Assembly: GCA_910584165.1 (NCBI GenBank)
Contig: CAJTZU010000007.1
Location: forward strand, 25,368 to 89,367
Direction: 5' to 3'
DNA: 64,000 nucleotides
From: an uncultured Bacilli bacterium
GTDB taxonomy: Bacteria > Bacillota_I > Bacilli_A > RF39 > UBA660
Positions 27,189 to 35,949 of this stretch are shown here, in pieces. The translations under genes and the position numbers were made by a program. The notes below the pieces were generated by a model that worked only from the letters and a program-made list of their open reading frames with translations, had not been told where the DNA came from and searched no databases. The first letter of the stretch is position 1. Each line of letters starts with the position of its first letter.

Positions 27189-28697
27189 ATGCAAGAAGAA
27201 AATGGCTATCATATTAGTATAGCAAGTCAAGAGACTGCGACACGAGATGATATTGTTATTGATTATAGACCAACTGCAAATATTGCTAACTATTCCTATA
27301 CAATTATAAAAGATGGTAAGAAGGGTAAAAGTGTTGTTATTGAAGATAATTCTGCAACAAGAATTGCTTTAACAGATACTGGACATTATAAAATTGAATT
27401 TACAAATTATACAGCAAGCGGAGAAGTTCAAGCTTTTGAAACAGGAAGATATGTTATTGATAAAGATGCTCCAAGAATTGAGATTAATAAAGACTCTTTA
27501 AAAGTAGAAATAGGGTCTACTGTTGATATTTTAAGTGGGGTAAGAGCTGTTGATAATGAAGATGGAGTTATCTCTAATGAAAAAATCACAACGAACTTTG
27601 ATTCCAATTCTTTTTCAACTGTAGGAAAAAAAGAAGTTACTTATAAAGTAAGTGATGAAGCAGGAAATACAACCGTTAGGACGATTACTTTTGAAGTAGT
27701 CGACAATAACCGTGAAATGGTTTTCTTAAAAGAATGTGTAGCAATTGGAATGATTTGTGTGGCCCTTCTTTTAATTATCGAATATTATCGTTCTATGTTG
27801 ATTGAAAAAAGAATTAGTAAGTATTCTTTACAACCTAGGAGAAAGAATAATAGTGTATTTGATAAAATAGTTCTTTTAAAGGATAGCATGATTGATTCTT
27901 TTGCTAATGCTTTGTCTAAAATGAAAATTATCAATACTTATGCAAAAACATATGAAAAATACCAAATTGCGTTTAGAGAAAAAACAGGGGTTCATATTAT
28001 TGCGAAAAAGATGATAACTAGTATGTTATTCTTAGCAGTTTCTATTTTAGCATCTGCGATTAGATTGGAAATCCTTTCTTTTATAGAAATGATAATCGCT
28101 TTATTACTAGGTTATATTTTAGTAGATATTGTTTATTTTGTACGTTATCATTTTTATCGTAATCATGTTGAAAATGACTTGTTACAAGCTGTTATTGTTA
28201 TGAATAATGCATTTAAATCAGGTCATAGCATTCCACAAGCAATAGAATTAGTTGCAGAAGAATTAGATGGCGATATTCATGAAGAATTTGAAAGAATGAG
28301 AAAGGAATTAGATATGGGATTATCTACAGATGAAGTATTTAATCGTTTCGCTACCAGAGTAGAGATACCAGAGGTAACCTATATTAATTCTTCTATTTCT
28401 GTTTTAAATGAAACAGGTGGAAATATTGTTAAAGTATTTAGTTCTATTGAAAAAACGTTAATGAATAAAAAGAAATTACGGTTAGAATTAAAAGCACTTA
28501 CTAGTAGTGCTAAAATAGTTTCCTATGTGCTTATGCTACTTCCTTTGTTGTTCATTTTAGGGATTAGCTTTGTAAGCCCAGATTATTTTTTACCGCTTGT
28601 TACAAGTCCAACAGGCTGGTTACTACTTTTTGTCATTATGTTAGTATATTTGTTATATATTTGTATTATAAAGAAAATTATGAAAGTAAGGATGTGA
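27189..28697 (+). CDS. TadB-like T2SSF protein fused to an N-terminal Ig-like domain
   Basis: 502 residues. The C-terminal half is a TadB/T2SSF platform protein: hydrophobic segments at about 175-195 and 275-325, the cytoplasmic helical domain with NNAFKSGHSIPQAIELVAEEL and LNETGGNIVKVFSSIE, and two C-terminal membrane helices. The first about 170 residues are soluble and beta-rich, and residues 90-170 (VDILSGVRAVDNEDGVI..., TYKVSDEAGNTT) match DUF5011-type bacterial surface Ig domains. No signal peptide precedes them, so an N-out topology is needed if the Ig part is outside. ATG 27189 has AGGAGGG upstream, and there is no stop or frame break between the parts. Confidence 0.85.
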   Translation: MQEENGYHISIASQETATRDDIVIDYRPTANIANYSYTIIKDGKKGKSVVIEDNSATRIALTDTGHYKIEFTNYTASGEVQAFETGRYVIDKDAPRIEINKDSLKVEIGSTVDILSGVRAVDNEDGVISNEKITTNFDSNSFSTVGKKEVTYKVSDEAGNTTVRTITFEVVDNNREMVFLKECVAIGMICVALLLIIEYYRSMLIEKRISKYSLQPRRKNNSVFDKIVLLKDSMIDSFANALSKMKIINTYAKTYEKYQIAFREKTGVHIIAKKMITSMLFLAVSILASAIRLEILSFIEMIIALLLGYILVDIVYFVRYHFYRNHVENDLLQAVIVMNNAFKSGHSIPQAIELVAEELDGDIHEEFERMRKELDMGLSTDEVFNRFATRVEIPEVTYINSSISVLNETGGNIVKVFSSIEKTLMNKKKLRLELKALTSSAKIVSYVLMLLPLLFILGISFVSPDYFLPLVTSPTGWLLLFVIMLVYLLYICIIKKIMKVRM

Positions 28698-28701
28698 GAA
28701 T

Positions 28702-29379
28702 GTGGAGAAAAAGAAAAGATTATCTAGTTTAGAAAAAATAGATAGACAAATTGCTTATTTAGGCACTTCTAATTTTGATGCTACTAGATTTTTATCAGTA
28801 CGCTTACTGACGACTGTTTTATTGGCTTTAGCACTTTACTATTTTACGAATTTATCTTACTTTGTAATCCCATTTTTAGTAATTGCTTACTATTATTTTC
28901 TTTATTATCTAATGATTCTATATCCTATTCAAAAAAGAGGGGAAAGATTAGAAAGAGAAGCTTTAAATTTTTTTGAAATTTTAACGCTTTCCCTAGAGTC
29001 AGGTAGAAATTTAGAAAAATCCTTAGAGATTACTGTTTCAAATACCTCAGGGGAATTAGGAGAAGAATTTAAGAAAGCTTTGAAAGAAACAAAGTATGGA
29101 AAAAGTATGGTGGAAGCTTTAAAAGATATGAAGAAAAGAATTCCATCGGAGACGATTAACAATATTATTCTAAGTATTACAGAAGCTAGTCTTTTTGGTA
29201 GTAGTTTAGTAGAAAATATGTATAATCAAATTGATTTTTTAAGAGAGAAACAAGTATTATCTATTAGAGAAAAGATGAATAAAATTCCTAATAAGATTAG
29301 TATTGTTTCTGTATTATTAATGGTTCCACTAATGTTACTTTTGATATTAGGACCATTAGTTATTCAAATTTTAGGTTAG
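28702..29379 (+). CDS. tadC: TadC-like T2SSF protein
   Basis: 225 residues with membrane helices at about 30-75 and 200-225 and a cytoplasmic T2SSF domain between them (LNFFEILTLSLESGRNLEKSLEIT, NIILSITEASLFGSSLVENM). It is the second platform component of the Tad machine, pairing with the preceding TadB-like protein. The start is a GTG four bases after the previous stop with AAGGATG upstream; the ATG two bases earlier is in another frame. murC follows after 10 bases, probably in the same transcript. Confidence 0.85.
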   Translation: MEKKKRLSSLEKIDRQIAYLGTSNFDATRFLSVRLLTTVLLALALYYFTNLSYFVIPFLVIAYYYFLYYLMILYPIQKRGERLEREALNFFEILTLSLESGRNLEKSLEITVSNTSGELGEEFKKALKETKYGKSMVEALKDMKKRIPSETINNIILSITEASLFGSSLVENMYNQIDFLREKQVLSIREKMNKIPNKISIVSVLLMVPLMLLLILGPLVIQILG

Positions 29380-29389
29380 GAGAGTTCAC

Positions 29390-30715
29390 ATGAAATATTA
29401 TCTAATAGGAATAAAAGGGGCAGGAATGAGTGCTTTAGCGCTTTTACTTTCTGATTTAGGCTATGAAGTAATTGGATATGATGATGCTAGTGAACACCGT
29501 TTTACAGAAGATCGATTAAGAGAACGAAACGTTCCTATTTATAGTGAAGCAAATGATGCAATGGATAAAGATACCATTGTAGTGCGTTCTACAGCCATTA
29601 AAGATTCCCATCCAGAAATGCAAAAGGCAATAGAATTGGATTTAAGAACTTATGAATATCATGAAATGTTGGGAAAACTGTCTAAAAAATTTGATACTAT
29701 CTGTGTATCTGGATGTCATGGTAAAACGACTACTACAGCAATGATTTCTCATATCTTAAATGATATGGGTGGATGTAATTATATAATTGGAGATGGTCGT
29801 GGAGCTGCTTCTAAAGAATCTAAAAAGTTTGTTTTAGAGGCATGTGAATATAAAAGACATTTTTTAGCTTATGAACCTGAATATGTCATTATCACAAATA
29901 TTGAGCTAGATCATACTGACTATTTTGAAAATATGGATGATGTAATAAGTGCTTATCAAGAGTTTGCAAATAAAGCAAATAAAATGGCTATCATTTGTGG
30001 TGATGATCCTTATACACATTCTTTAGAATTGTCAAAACCAGTTTACTACTATGGCATTAGTGAAGATAATGATATTCAAGCTCGTAATATTGAATATCGA
30101 AATGATGGAACTAGTTTTGATGTTTTTATTGAAGAAGAATATTATGGACATTTTGATTTACCATTATTTGGAAAGCATATGCTATTAAATGCTTTAGCAG
30201 CTATTGGTGTATGCCATTATGAGAGAATGGATGCTAAAGAAGTTTCTAAAAGTCTAAAAACTTTTACAGGAGCTGACAGACGTTTTAAAGAAACTTTTAT
30301 AGCAGACAATGTTTTAATTGACGATTATGCTCATCATCCAACCGAAGTAAAAGTAACGATAAAAGCAGCACGACAAAAATACCCAGATAAAGAAATTGTA
30401 GCGGTCTTTAAAGCTCATACTTTTTCAAGAGTACAGGAGTTTGCAGAAGACTTTGCAAATGCTCTTTCTTTAGCTGACAAGGTATTTGTAATGGATATTA
30501 ATTATGATAGAGAAGATCCAGAAGATTATCCAGGAATCGATGCTTATACAATTATTAATAAAGTAGAAGGTGCTGATTACATTGAGCATGGAATGGCGGA
30601 AAAACTTTTGCCTTATCGTAATGCTGCTATTTTATTTATGAGTAGTAAAGAAATCTATTTATTAGAGGAAGAATATAAAGGTTTGATAGAAAAAGAATTA
30701 AAAGGAAAAGAGTAG
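29390..30715 (+). CDS. murC: UDP-N-acetylmuramate-L-alanine ligase
   Basis: Adds L-Ala to UDP-MurNAc in the cytoplasmic part of peptidoglycan synthesis. The N-terminal Rossmann loop is GIKGAGMSALA (MurC type), the ATP loop is SGCHGKTTTTAM, and the C-terminal hallmark DDYAHHPTEV is present. 441 residues is normal. It lies at the end of the Tad operon rather than with mraY and ftsW, 20 kb away in the window, and its stop lies within a terminator. Confidence 0.93.
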   Translation: MKYYLIGIKGAGMSALALLLSDLGYEVIGYDDASEHRFTEDRLRERNVPIYSEANDAMDKDTIVVRSTAIKDSHPEMQKAIELDLRTYEYHEMLGKLSKKFDTICVSGCHGKTTTTAMISHILNDMGGCNYIIGDGRGAASKESKKFVLEACEYKRHFLAYEPEYVIITNIELDHTDYFENMDDVISAYQEFANKANKMAIICGDDPYTHSLELSKPVYYYGISEDNDIQARNIEYRNDGTSFDVFIEEEYYGHFDLPLFGKHMLLNALAAIGVCHYERMDAKEVSKSLKTFTGADRRFKETFIADNVLIDDYAHHPTEVKVTIKAARQKYPDKEIVAVFKAHTFSRVQEFAEDFANALSLADKVFVMDINYDREDPEDYPGIDAYTIINKVEGADYIEHGMAEKLLPYRNAAILFMSSKEIYLLEEEYKGLIEKELKGKE

Positions 30716-30732
30716 TGTTAAACTACTTTTTT
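30710..30732 (+). terminator. Rho-independent terminator after murC
   Basis: AGTAGT, a 5-base loop and ACTACT followed by a T run; overlaps the murC stop. Confidence 0.78.
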
Positions 30733-30741
30733 TAAGAGACT

Positions 30742-30769
30742 ATTGCTTTTATAGAAAAATTTGATATAA
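30742..30769 (+). promoter_or_regulatory. Promoter for the NAGPA-domain gene
   Basis: TTGCTT, a 16-base spacer and TATAAT with TG upstream. Confidence 0.65.
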
Positions 30770-30801
30770 TTTACATAGGGTAAAAATAGGAGGTTAGCTT
30801 T

Positions 30802-32415
30802 ATGGACAATAAGATTCAAGATAAGACTTTAGAAGAATTAGAAAAAACAACAGACTTGTTAAAAAATTTTGAGCCCAGAGTTTCTAAAGAAACATCAACT
30901 GCTGATTTAGATAGCATTTTTAATGTATCATCTTCAAAGCCAATTGTTCCTGATTATCGAGAGGAACCAATGGTGGTTCCTGTTTATGAAGATGTTGATA
31001 AGTTGGAATCAGTTCCTATTCCTAGTGTTCAGGATGCAAAGCAGGAAAAAGTAGAAGAAATGGTGGAAGAAGTTTTTTCAACCCCAAAAGAGGAGAACAA
31101 TTCAATTTTATTGACAGAAAAAGAACTAGAACCATTAGATATACAATATACAAAAGAGATGAAACAGAAAAGATTAGCAAAAAGATTGATGGTTATAAGT
31201 TTATTATTTATTCCAGGACTTCTTTCTGCTTTGATTGTTGCTCATCATAGCAATTTATTGATTAACTCTACTCTTCAAGGAATTGTTATTATTATGCTTG
31301 GTTTAGCAGTAGGCACATTAGCGATTGGGATAACGATATATTTACGTAATAGAAATAGTACTACAATTTCTCCTAATAATATATGGAAAAAAGGCGCTTA
31401 TAGTATCTTTATGGGATGCTATGCAGGCGGATGTATAGCGTTATTATTACTTTTATATGGACCTAGTACTTCTTTTAAAGACTGGTTAGTAACAACAGCA
31501 ATGGCAACAATGAGTCATCAGCACTATTGTAAGTGGTTTTATGATGATTCTGATATAGAGGAGGTCTTTAGTCGAAATTATATTGAGGAAACAGGAGATT
31601 CTACTAATCCAGATTTAATTGACTTTGATGCTTTAGAACAACCTAATGATGGCACTCCAATTGTATATGAAAATGAATATGAAAGAATTGTTTTAGAAAG
31701 AAATCCAGAAGACATTTATAAAATGGTAACATTTAATGTAAATGGATGCAAAGCCTATTTAGCGATTATTTATGACCCTTCTAAGGTACATGTAACAACA
31801 ACTAATAGAATTGGTGTTAGTGGACAATATGTAACAGATATGGCTAAAAGAGAAAACGCTCTAGTTGCTATTAATGGAGCTGGATTTTATGATCCAGGAC
31901 ATAATAGTAGTGGTGGAAAGCCAAGAGGAATCACGATTGTAAATGGTAAAATCGTTACTAATAATGAATATAAAGCAGTAACAACTGGAGGACTTATAGG
32001 ATTTACCCAAGATAACAAATTAGTACTTCTAAAAAATACTACAGCTAAGAAAGCATTAGAAATGGGAGTAAGAGATGCCGTATCTTGGGGGCCATTCTTA
32101 ATTGTTAATGGTGTTTCTGCTTATACGAAAGGAAATGGCGGTTGGGGTTATGCTGCTAGAACTGCTATTGGACAAAGAGCAGATGGTATTGTTTTATTTT
32201 TAGTTGTAGATAGTAATGCAAATCGTACAAAGGGTGCGAATATGGTAGATTTAACTAGAATTATGGAAAATTATGGCGCTATTAACGCTACTAATCTTGA
32301 TGGAGGTACTTCTAGCGTTATGGTAGAAAATGGAGAATTAATTAGCAACCCAATAGATTCTACTTTAAGCCGGCAAACAAGACCGATTGCAACGTCTTTT
32401 ATTGTAACAGAATAG
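30802..32415 (+). CDS. Membrane protein with phosphodiester glycosidase (NAGPA/DUF2233) domain
   Basis: 537 residues. The first about 120 are acidic and probably disordered and cytoplasmic. Three membrane helices follow (about 135-155, 160-180, 195-220). The C-terminal 250 residues are a NAGPA domain with VAINGAGFYDPG, SWGPFLIVNG, ARTAIGQRADG and NLDGGTSSVMV, which should lie outside. Family members are thought to act on sugar phosphodiesters such as exopolysaccharide or wall polymers. The gene is alone between two terminators. Confidence 0.88.
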   Translation: MDNKIQDKTLEELEKTTDLLKNFEPRVSKETSTADLDSIFNVSSSKPIVPDYREEPMVVPVYEDVDKLESVPIPSVQDAKQEKVEEMVEEVFSTPKEENNSILLTEKELEPLDIQYTKEMKQKRLAKRLMVISLLFIPGLLSALIVAHHSNLLINSTLQGIVIIMLGLAVGTLAIGITIYLRNRNSTTISPNNIWKKGAYSIFMGCYAGGCIALLLLLYGPSTSFKDWLVTTAMATMSHQHYCKWFYDDSDIEEVFSRNYIEETGDSTNPDLIDFDALEQPNDGTPIVYENEYERIVLERNPEDIYKMVTFNVNGCKAYLAIIYDPSKVHVTTTNRIGVSGQYVTDMAKRENALVAINGAGFYDPGHNSSGGKPRGITIVNGKIVTNNEYKAVTTGGLIGFTQDNKLVLLKNTTAKKALEMGVRDAVSWGPFLIVNGVSAYTKGNGGWGYAARTAIGQRADGIVLFLVVDSNANRTKGANMVDLTRIMENYGAINATNLDGGTSSVMVENGELISNPIDSTLSRQTRPIATSFIVTE

Positions 32416-32438
32416 TAAGTATGATACTTACTATTTTT
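32412..32438 (+). terminator. Rho-independent terminator
   Basis: ATAGTAAGTA and TACTTACTAT form a 10-bp stem with a TGA loop, followed by five T. Confidence 0.85.
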
Positions 32439-32464
32439 GTGATATAATAAAGATGGTGAATTAT

Positions 32465-33350
32465 ATGAAATGTAAAAGTTGTAAAATGGACTAGTAATTA
32501 TTGTCCTTATTGTGCTTTAAATCTTCAAAAAAGTTTTAATTTAAATAAAGGAAGCAAATATTTTATTATATTATGTCATATCCTTCCATTTCTTTTTATT
32601 TTTTTAGGATTTTTCTATTTTCTTTCTCAAAATTTAAGTACTCCTAGTATTGATTTTTCAACTTATAAGGAAAATTTAGAAAAAAGAGGATGTAAATTAG
32701 AAAGTGTAGAAAATTATTATGGTGATTTATTAGAAACAGATTCAAATTGTCCTTTTTATTCTAACTATAGAACAATAGAAAGTAAGGAAAAAAGAGAGGA
32801 TGTTTATTTTAGAATCGTTAAGAATATGGAAATGTCTGTTCATGGTTTTTATTATACAAGTACAGTTAATGAAGCTAATTATTCCAGATATTTTATTCGT
32901 CAAAATGATTATGCTGATGTAATAATGATAAATGACAGTATTTTCTTTATTTATGCCAATTCTAGTCAGAAGAAAGAAGCGATGGGCTTTGTAAATGATA
33001 TAGGAGTAAGTTTTGGAGATTATTTTACGCCTTATACGACTTTTTGTATGGTATTAGCATTTGCTATTTTTATACTTCTTATAATGGTTAGCTGGTGGAA
33101 ATTAAATATAAAATTAGGAAGAAAAGGGTACATTTGTCTTATTCCTATTTATAATGTAATTTGCTTAGCAGATGATGTATTTCATAAAAAAATAGTTGGT
33201 CTTCTTTTTTTGATTCCGTTTATTCAAGTAATTATGATTTTATTACTAACTATTAAATTATTAGAAAAGTATCAAAAATCAACTTCTTTTATTATTTTAG
33301 CTATTTTCTTTACCACGGTTGTATTAGCTATGATAGCTTTGGATAAGTAG
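32465..33350 (+). pseudogene. Frameshifted zinc-ribbon membrane protein (DUF5684-like C-terminus)
   Basis: The first frame starts at ATG 32465 as MKCKSCKMD and stops at 32492. Another frame continues without a stop from about 32487 to 33350. Removing one A from the AAAA run at 32483-32486 joins them as KCKSCKWTSNYCPYC, a proper CxxC...CxxC zinc ribbon, giving about 294 residues. After the ribbon there is a membrane helix, a soluble part, and C-terminal helices with KLGRKGYICLIPIYN that resemble DUF5684. From ATG 32826 alone, 174 residues could still be made. It may be a real lesion, a phase-variable run or a sequence error. Confidence 0.75.
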
Positions 33351-33415
33351 GAACAAAGAATAATGAAATAAAAAAAGCAAGATAATCTTAAAAAGAAAAA
33401 TTTTCTCTATAAATA

Positions 33416-33440
33416 AAAAGTAGTAAAAAACTACTTTTTT
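33416..33440. terminator. Bidirectional terminator
   Basis: AAAAGTAGT and ACTACTTTTTT form a stem between convergent genes; A and T runs on both sides suit both strands. Confidence 0.75.
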
Positions 33441-34380
33441 AATTGTTTATTATTTTTTCTGTATTTTTAAAATTATATTTAGCTATTTCTTTTAATTTGT
33501 CTTTTCCAAATTTTTCAACAATTTTCTTACCAGCCTCATCCACTAGAGTGGAAGCTCCTTTTGGTAAGAACATATCTAATGATTTTCCTAATTTATCAAA
33601 TTCTTTAATAAAAATATAGCGACTAATAATAGAAGCGCAAGCAACCGCTAAAGATCTATCTTCGCCCTTAGTTAAAAAAGTAATTTTTCGAAAAACATTA
33701 GAGCTTTCTTTTAAATAATGGTAATATACATAAGGTTTAGCAAATTCATCTACAATTACATAATCCCAGTTTTGTATTTCACTTGTAAGTTGAAGTAATA
33801 CTTTATTGTGAAGAATTGCTTTGAGGCGATTCATATTCATATCAGAGGAATATCTTTCATTATATTCTTTATTACTTAGTATAATACTTTTATAAGGAAT
33901 TCTTTTGATGATTTGAGGAACAATTTCTAAAATTTTGTCATCTGTTAGTTTTTTGGAGTCTTTTACACCTAGCTCTTCTAACCAAGAAATATCTTCTTTT
34001 TTTACATAAGCACTAGTAACGACGATAGGTCCAAAATAATCTCCAGTTCCTACTTCATCAGAGCCAATACTATTAGAGTGATAAATTTTAGGGTCAATTA
34101 TAATCTCTTTCTTTTCTTTTTTTTCTTTTTCATCACTATTTTTTACATCGACTTTTTTAGTAGGATTTAAATGTCTTTCTCTTTCAATCCATAATTGTGC
34201 GGATATATCAGCACTCATTCCTTGAAATACAGCCTTTCCAGATTCATAAACTGTTACAACACAATCTGCATCGTCGGCTTGAAACACTGCATAAGGGGGT
34301 GTCTTTTCTCTTTTATAATCTTGAAAGAAATCACTCATTTCTTGTTTGGTATTTTCACTAATTTTTACAGTAATTGTCAT
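33439..34380 (-). CDS. rnhC: Ribonuclease HIII
   Basis: Cuts the RNA strand of RNA-DNA hybrids. The N-terminal TBP-like substrate-binding domain occupies about residues 1-85. The catalytic domain begins with SIGSDEVGTGDYFGPIVV (first acidic residues), followed by GVKDSKKLTD, VDEFAKPYVYY and the late CASIISRYIF segment. Type III rather than HII is shown by the N-terminal domain and the GSDEVGTGDYFGP form. The start at 34380 has AGGAAGTGA upstream; in-frame codons further upstream lie in the promoter. 313 residues is normal. cvpA is divergent, as in many Bacillota. Confidence 0.93.
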   Translation of the reverse strand: MTITVKISENTKQEMSDFFQDYKREKTPPYAVFQADDADCVVTVYESGKAVFQGMSADISAQLWIERERHLNPTKKVDVKNSDEKEKKEKKEIIIDPKIYHSNSIGSDEVGTGDYFGPIVVTSAYVKKEDISWLEELGVKDSKKLTDDKILEIVPQIIKRIPYKSIILSNKEYNERYSSDMNMNRLKAILHNKVLLQLTSEIQNWDYVIVDEFAKPYVYYHYLKESSNVFRKITFLTKGEDRSLAVACASIISRYIFIKEFDKLGKSLDMFLPKGASTLVDEAGKKIVEKFGKDKLKEIAKYNFKNTEKIINN

Positions 34381-34451
34381 TTTATCACTTCCTGTAGTTA
34401 TTGTAACATAAATTTGTCTAAATTGATATCCAATTAACACTCGTATTGTCA

Positions 34452-34479
34452 TTGCATTTTTCATAGAATATGATATAAT
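34452..34479 (+). promoter_or_regulatory. Promoter for cvpA
   Basis: TTGCAT, a 16-base spacer and TATAAT with TG upstream, followed by TAGGAGG and the start at 34503. Confidence 0.65.
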
Positions 34480-34502
34480 CAAACTAGGGATAGGAGGATT
34501 TT

Positions 34503-35207
34503 ATGAACATAGTAGACGTTGTTATTATTTTAGTATTAGTACTAGGTTTAGTAGTAGGCGCTAAGAAAGGATTTACAAGGCAGTTAGTAGATACTGTGGG
34601 AACTATTGCGGTTATTGTCTTATCATTTTTATTAAAAGGGTATGTTTCCTCTATTTTATATAAATTCTGCCCATTTTTTCATTTTTCAGGAAACTTAGAA
34701 GGAATAACTTCTTTAAATTTATTATTATATGAAGTAGTAGCTTTTTTTATATTATTTATTATTTTATCTTCTATATTGAAAGTATTGAAGCTGACAACCA
34801 ATATATTTGAAAAATTCTTGAAGATGACTATTGTTTTAGGAATACCTTCTAAGATATTAGGAGCAATAGTAGGAATGATACAGAATTTTATATTCTTGTT
34901 TGTCGCTTTATACTTTTTAAGATTGCCAGTTTTAGGATTAGAATTGATAAAGGAATCTAAGTTGTCTGATAAGATTTTAAATAGTACTCCATTATTATCT
35001 AGTGTTTGTAAGGATACTTTAAGTGTTTTTGAAGATTTTGATAAGCTAATAGAAGAATATAAGAATGAAAAAGATCATGCCTTAGTAAATCAAAAAACAT
35101 TAGAATTGTTAGTGGAGAAAAAAATTGTTAATATAGAAGTAGCTAATAAATTAATAGCAGAAGGAAAATTAGAAAATGCAGTCGCATTGCAGAGAAAAGA
35201 AGCGTAA
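34503..35207 (+). CDS. CvpA family membrane protein
   Basis: 234 residues with four membrane segments in the first 150 residues, beginning with VDVVIILVLVLGLVVGAKKGF, the CvpA signature (colicin V production protein family). The soluble C-terminal tail is helical. Function is unsettled in most bacteria; roles in envelope stress have been reported for the family. A 7-bp hairpin (AAGAAGC/GCTTCTT, 35197-35215) lies between its end and rsmE but lacks a good T run. Confidence 0.82.
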   Translation: MNIVDVVIILVLVLGLVVGAKKGFTRQLVDTVGTIAVIVLSFLLKGYVSSILYKFCPFFHFSGNLEGITSLNLLLYEVVAFFILFIILSSILKVLKLTTNIFEKFLKMTIVLGIPSKILGAIVGMIQNFIFLFVALYFLRLPVLGLELIKESKLSDKILNSTPLLSSVCKDTLSVFEDFDKLIEEYKNEKDHALVNQKTLELLVEKKIVNIEVANKLIAEGKLENAVALQRKEA

Positions 35208-35231
35208 TGCTTCTTATCTTTTGGAGGAGTT

Positions 35232-35945
35232 ATGCAAAGATATTTTGGAATAGAGAAGGTAGATGATTATTTTTTATTAAGAGAAGAGGACCTTTACCAT
35301 ATTAAAACAGTAATGAGAATGAAAGAACAAGACAAAATAGAAGTAGTTTACGATTCTAAAGTCTATTTATGTGAAATAGAAGATGTTTCTAGTAATTTGA
35401 AGGTAAAAAGAAAAGAGGAAATTTCTCATCCTATTTTTAAAGGGCCACGATTAGTTCTTATTATTCCATTTTTAAAAGAGCAAAAGATGGATCTTATTTT
35501 TCAAAAGGGGACAGAGCTTGGTGTGGATGAATTTATTATAGTATCCACTGAGAGAACTCTTGTAAAAGTAGAAGAAAAAAAAGAACCTGCAAAAGTGGAA
35601 AGATGGTCAAGGATTTGTAAAGAGGCTGCAGAGCAATCTATGAGAAATACGATACCTTTAGTAAGAATAGAAAGAAAAAAGGAAGATTTAGAATTTTTAT
35701 CTGGGATTAAATTACTTTGCAGTACGCAAGAAAAAGTAAAAACAATCAAAAATATTTTGAAAAATACTAGTATTTGTGATACAATTAATTTGATGATAGG
35801 TCCAGAAGGAGGATTTTCATCTCAAGAAGAACTATACTTTGAAAAAAAGGGGTATGAAAAAATTAGTTTAGGAACTTCTATTATGCGAGTAGAGACAGTT
35901 CCCATCTTTTTATCAAGTATAATCCGTTACGAATATATGGAGTGA
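35232..35945 (+). CDS. rsmE: 16S rRNA m3U1498 methyltransferase
   Basis: SPOUT-class methyltransferase that modifies U1498 of 16S rRNA. N-terminal PUA-like part (MQRYFGIEK...HIKTVMRMKEQD), then the knot domain with QKGTELGVDEFI, CKEAAEQSMRN and the SAM-binding knot IGPEGGFSSQEE and SLGTSIMRVETV. 237 residues is typical. It is followed, after one intervening gene, by mtaB, echoing the rsmE-mtaB order of Bacillus. Confidence 0.92.
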   Translation: MQRYFGIEKVDDYFLLREEDLYHIKTVMRMKEQDKIEVVYDSKVYLCEIEDVSSNLKVKRKEEISHPIFKGPRLVLIIPFLKEQKMDLIFQKGTELGVDEFIIVSTERTLVKVEEKKEPAKVERWSRICKEAAEQSMRNTIPLVRIERKKEDLEFLSGIKLLCSTQEKVKTIKNILKNTSICDTINLMIGPEGGFSSQEELYFEKKGYEKISLGTSIMRVETVPIFLSSIIRYEYME

Positions 35946-35949
35946 TACT

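Noticed and set aside
35197..35215. Terminator between cvpA and rsmE
   Set aside because: The AAGAAGC/GCTTCTT stem is real, but the following TATCTTTT is a poor T tract and the rsmE ribosome binding site follows at once.
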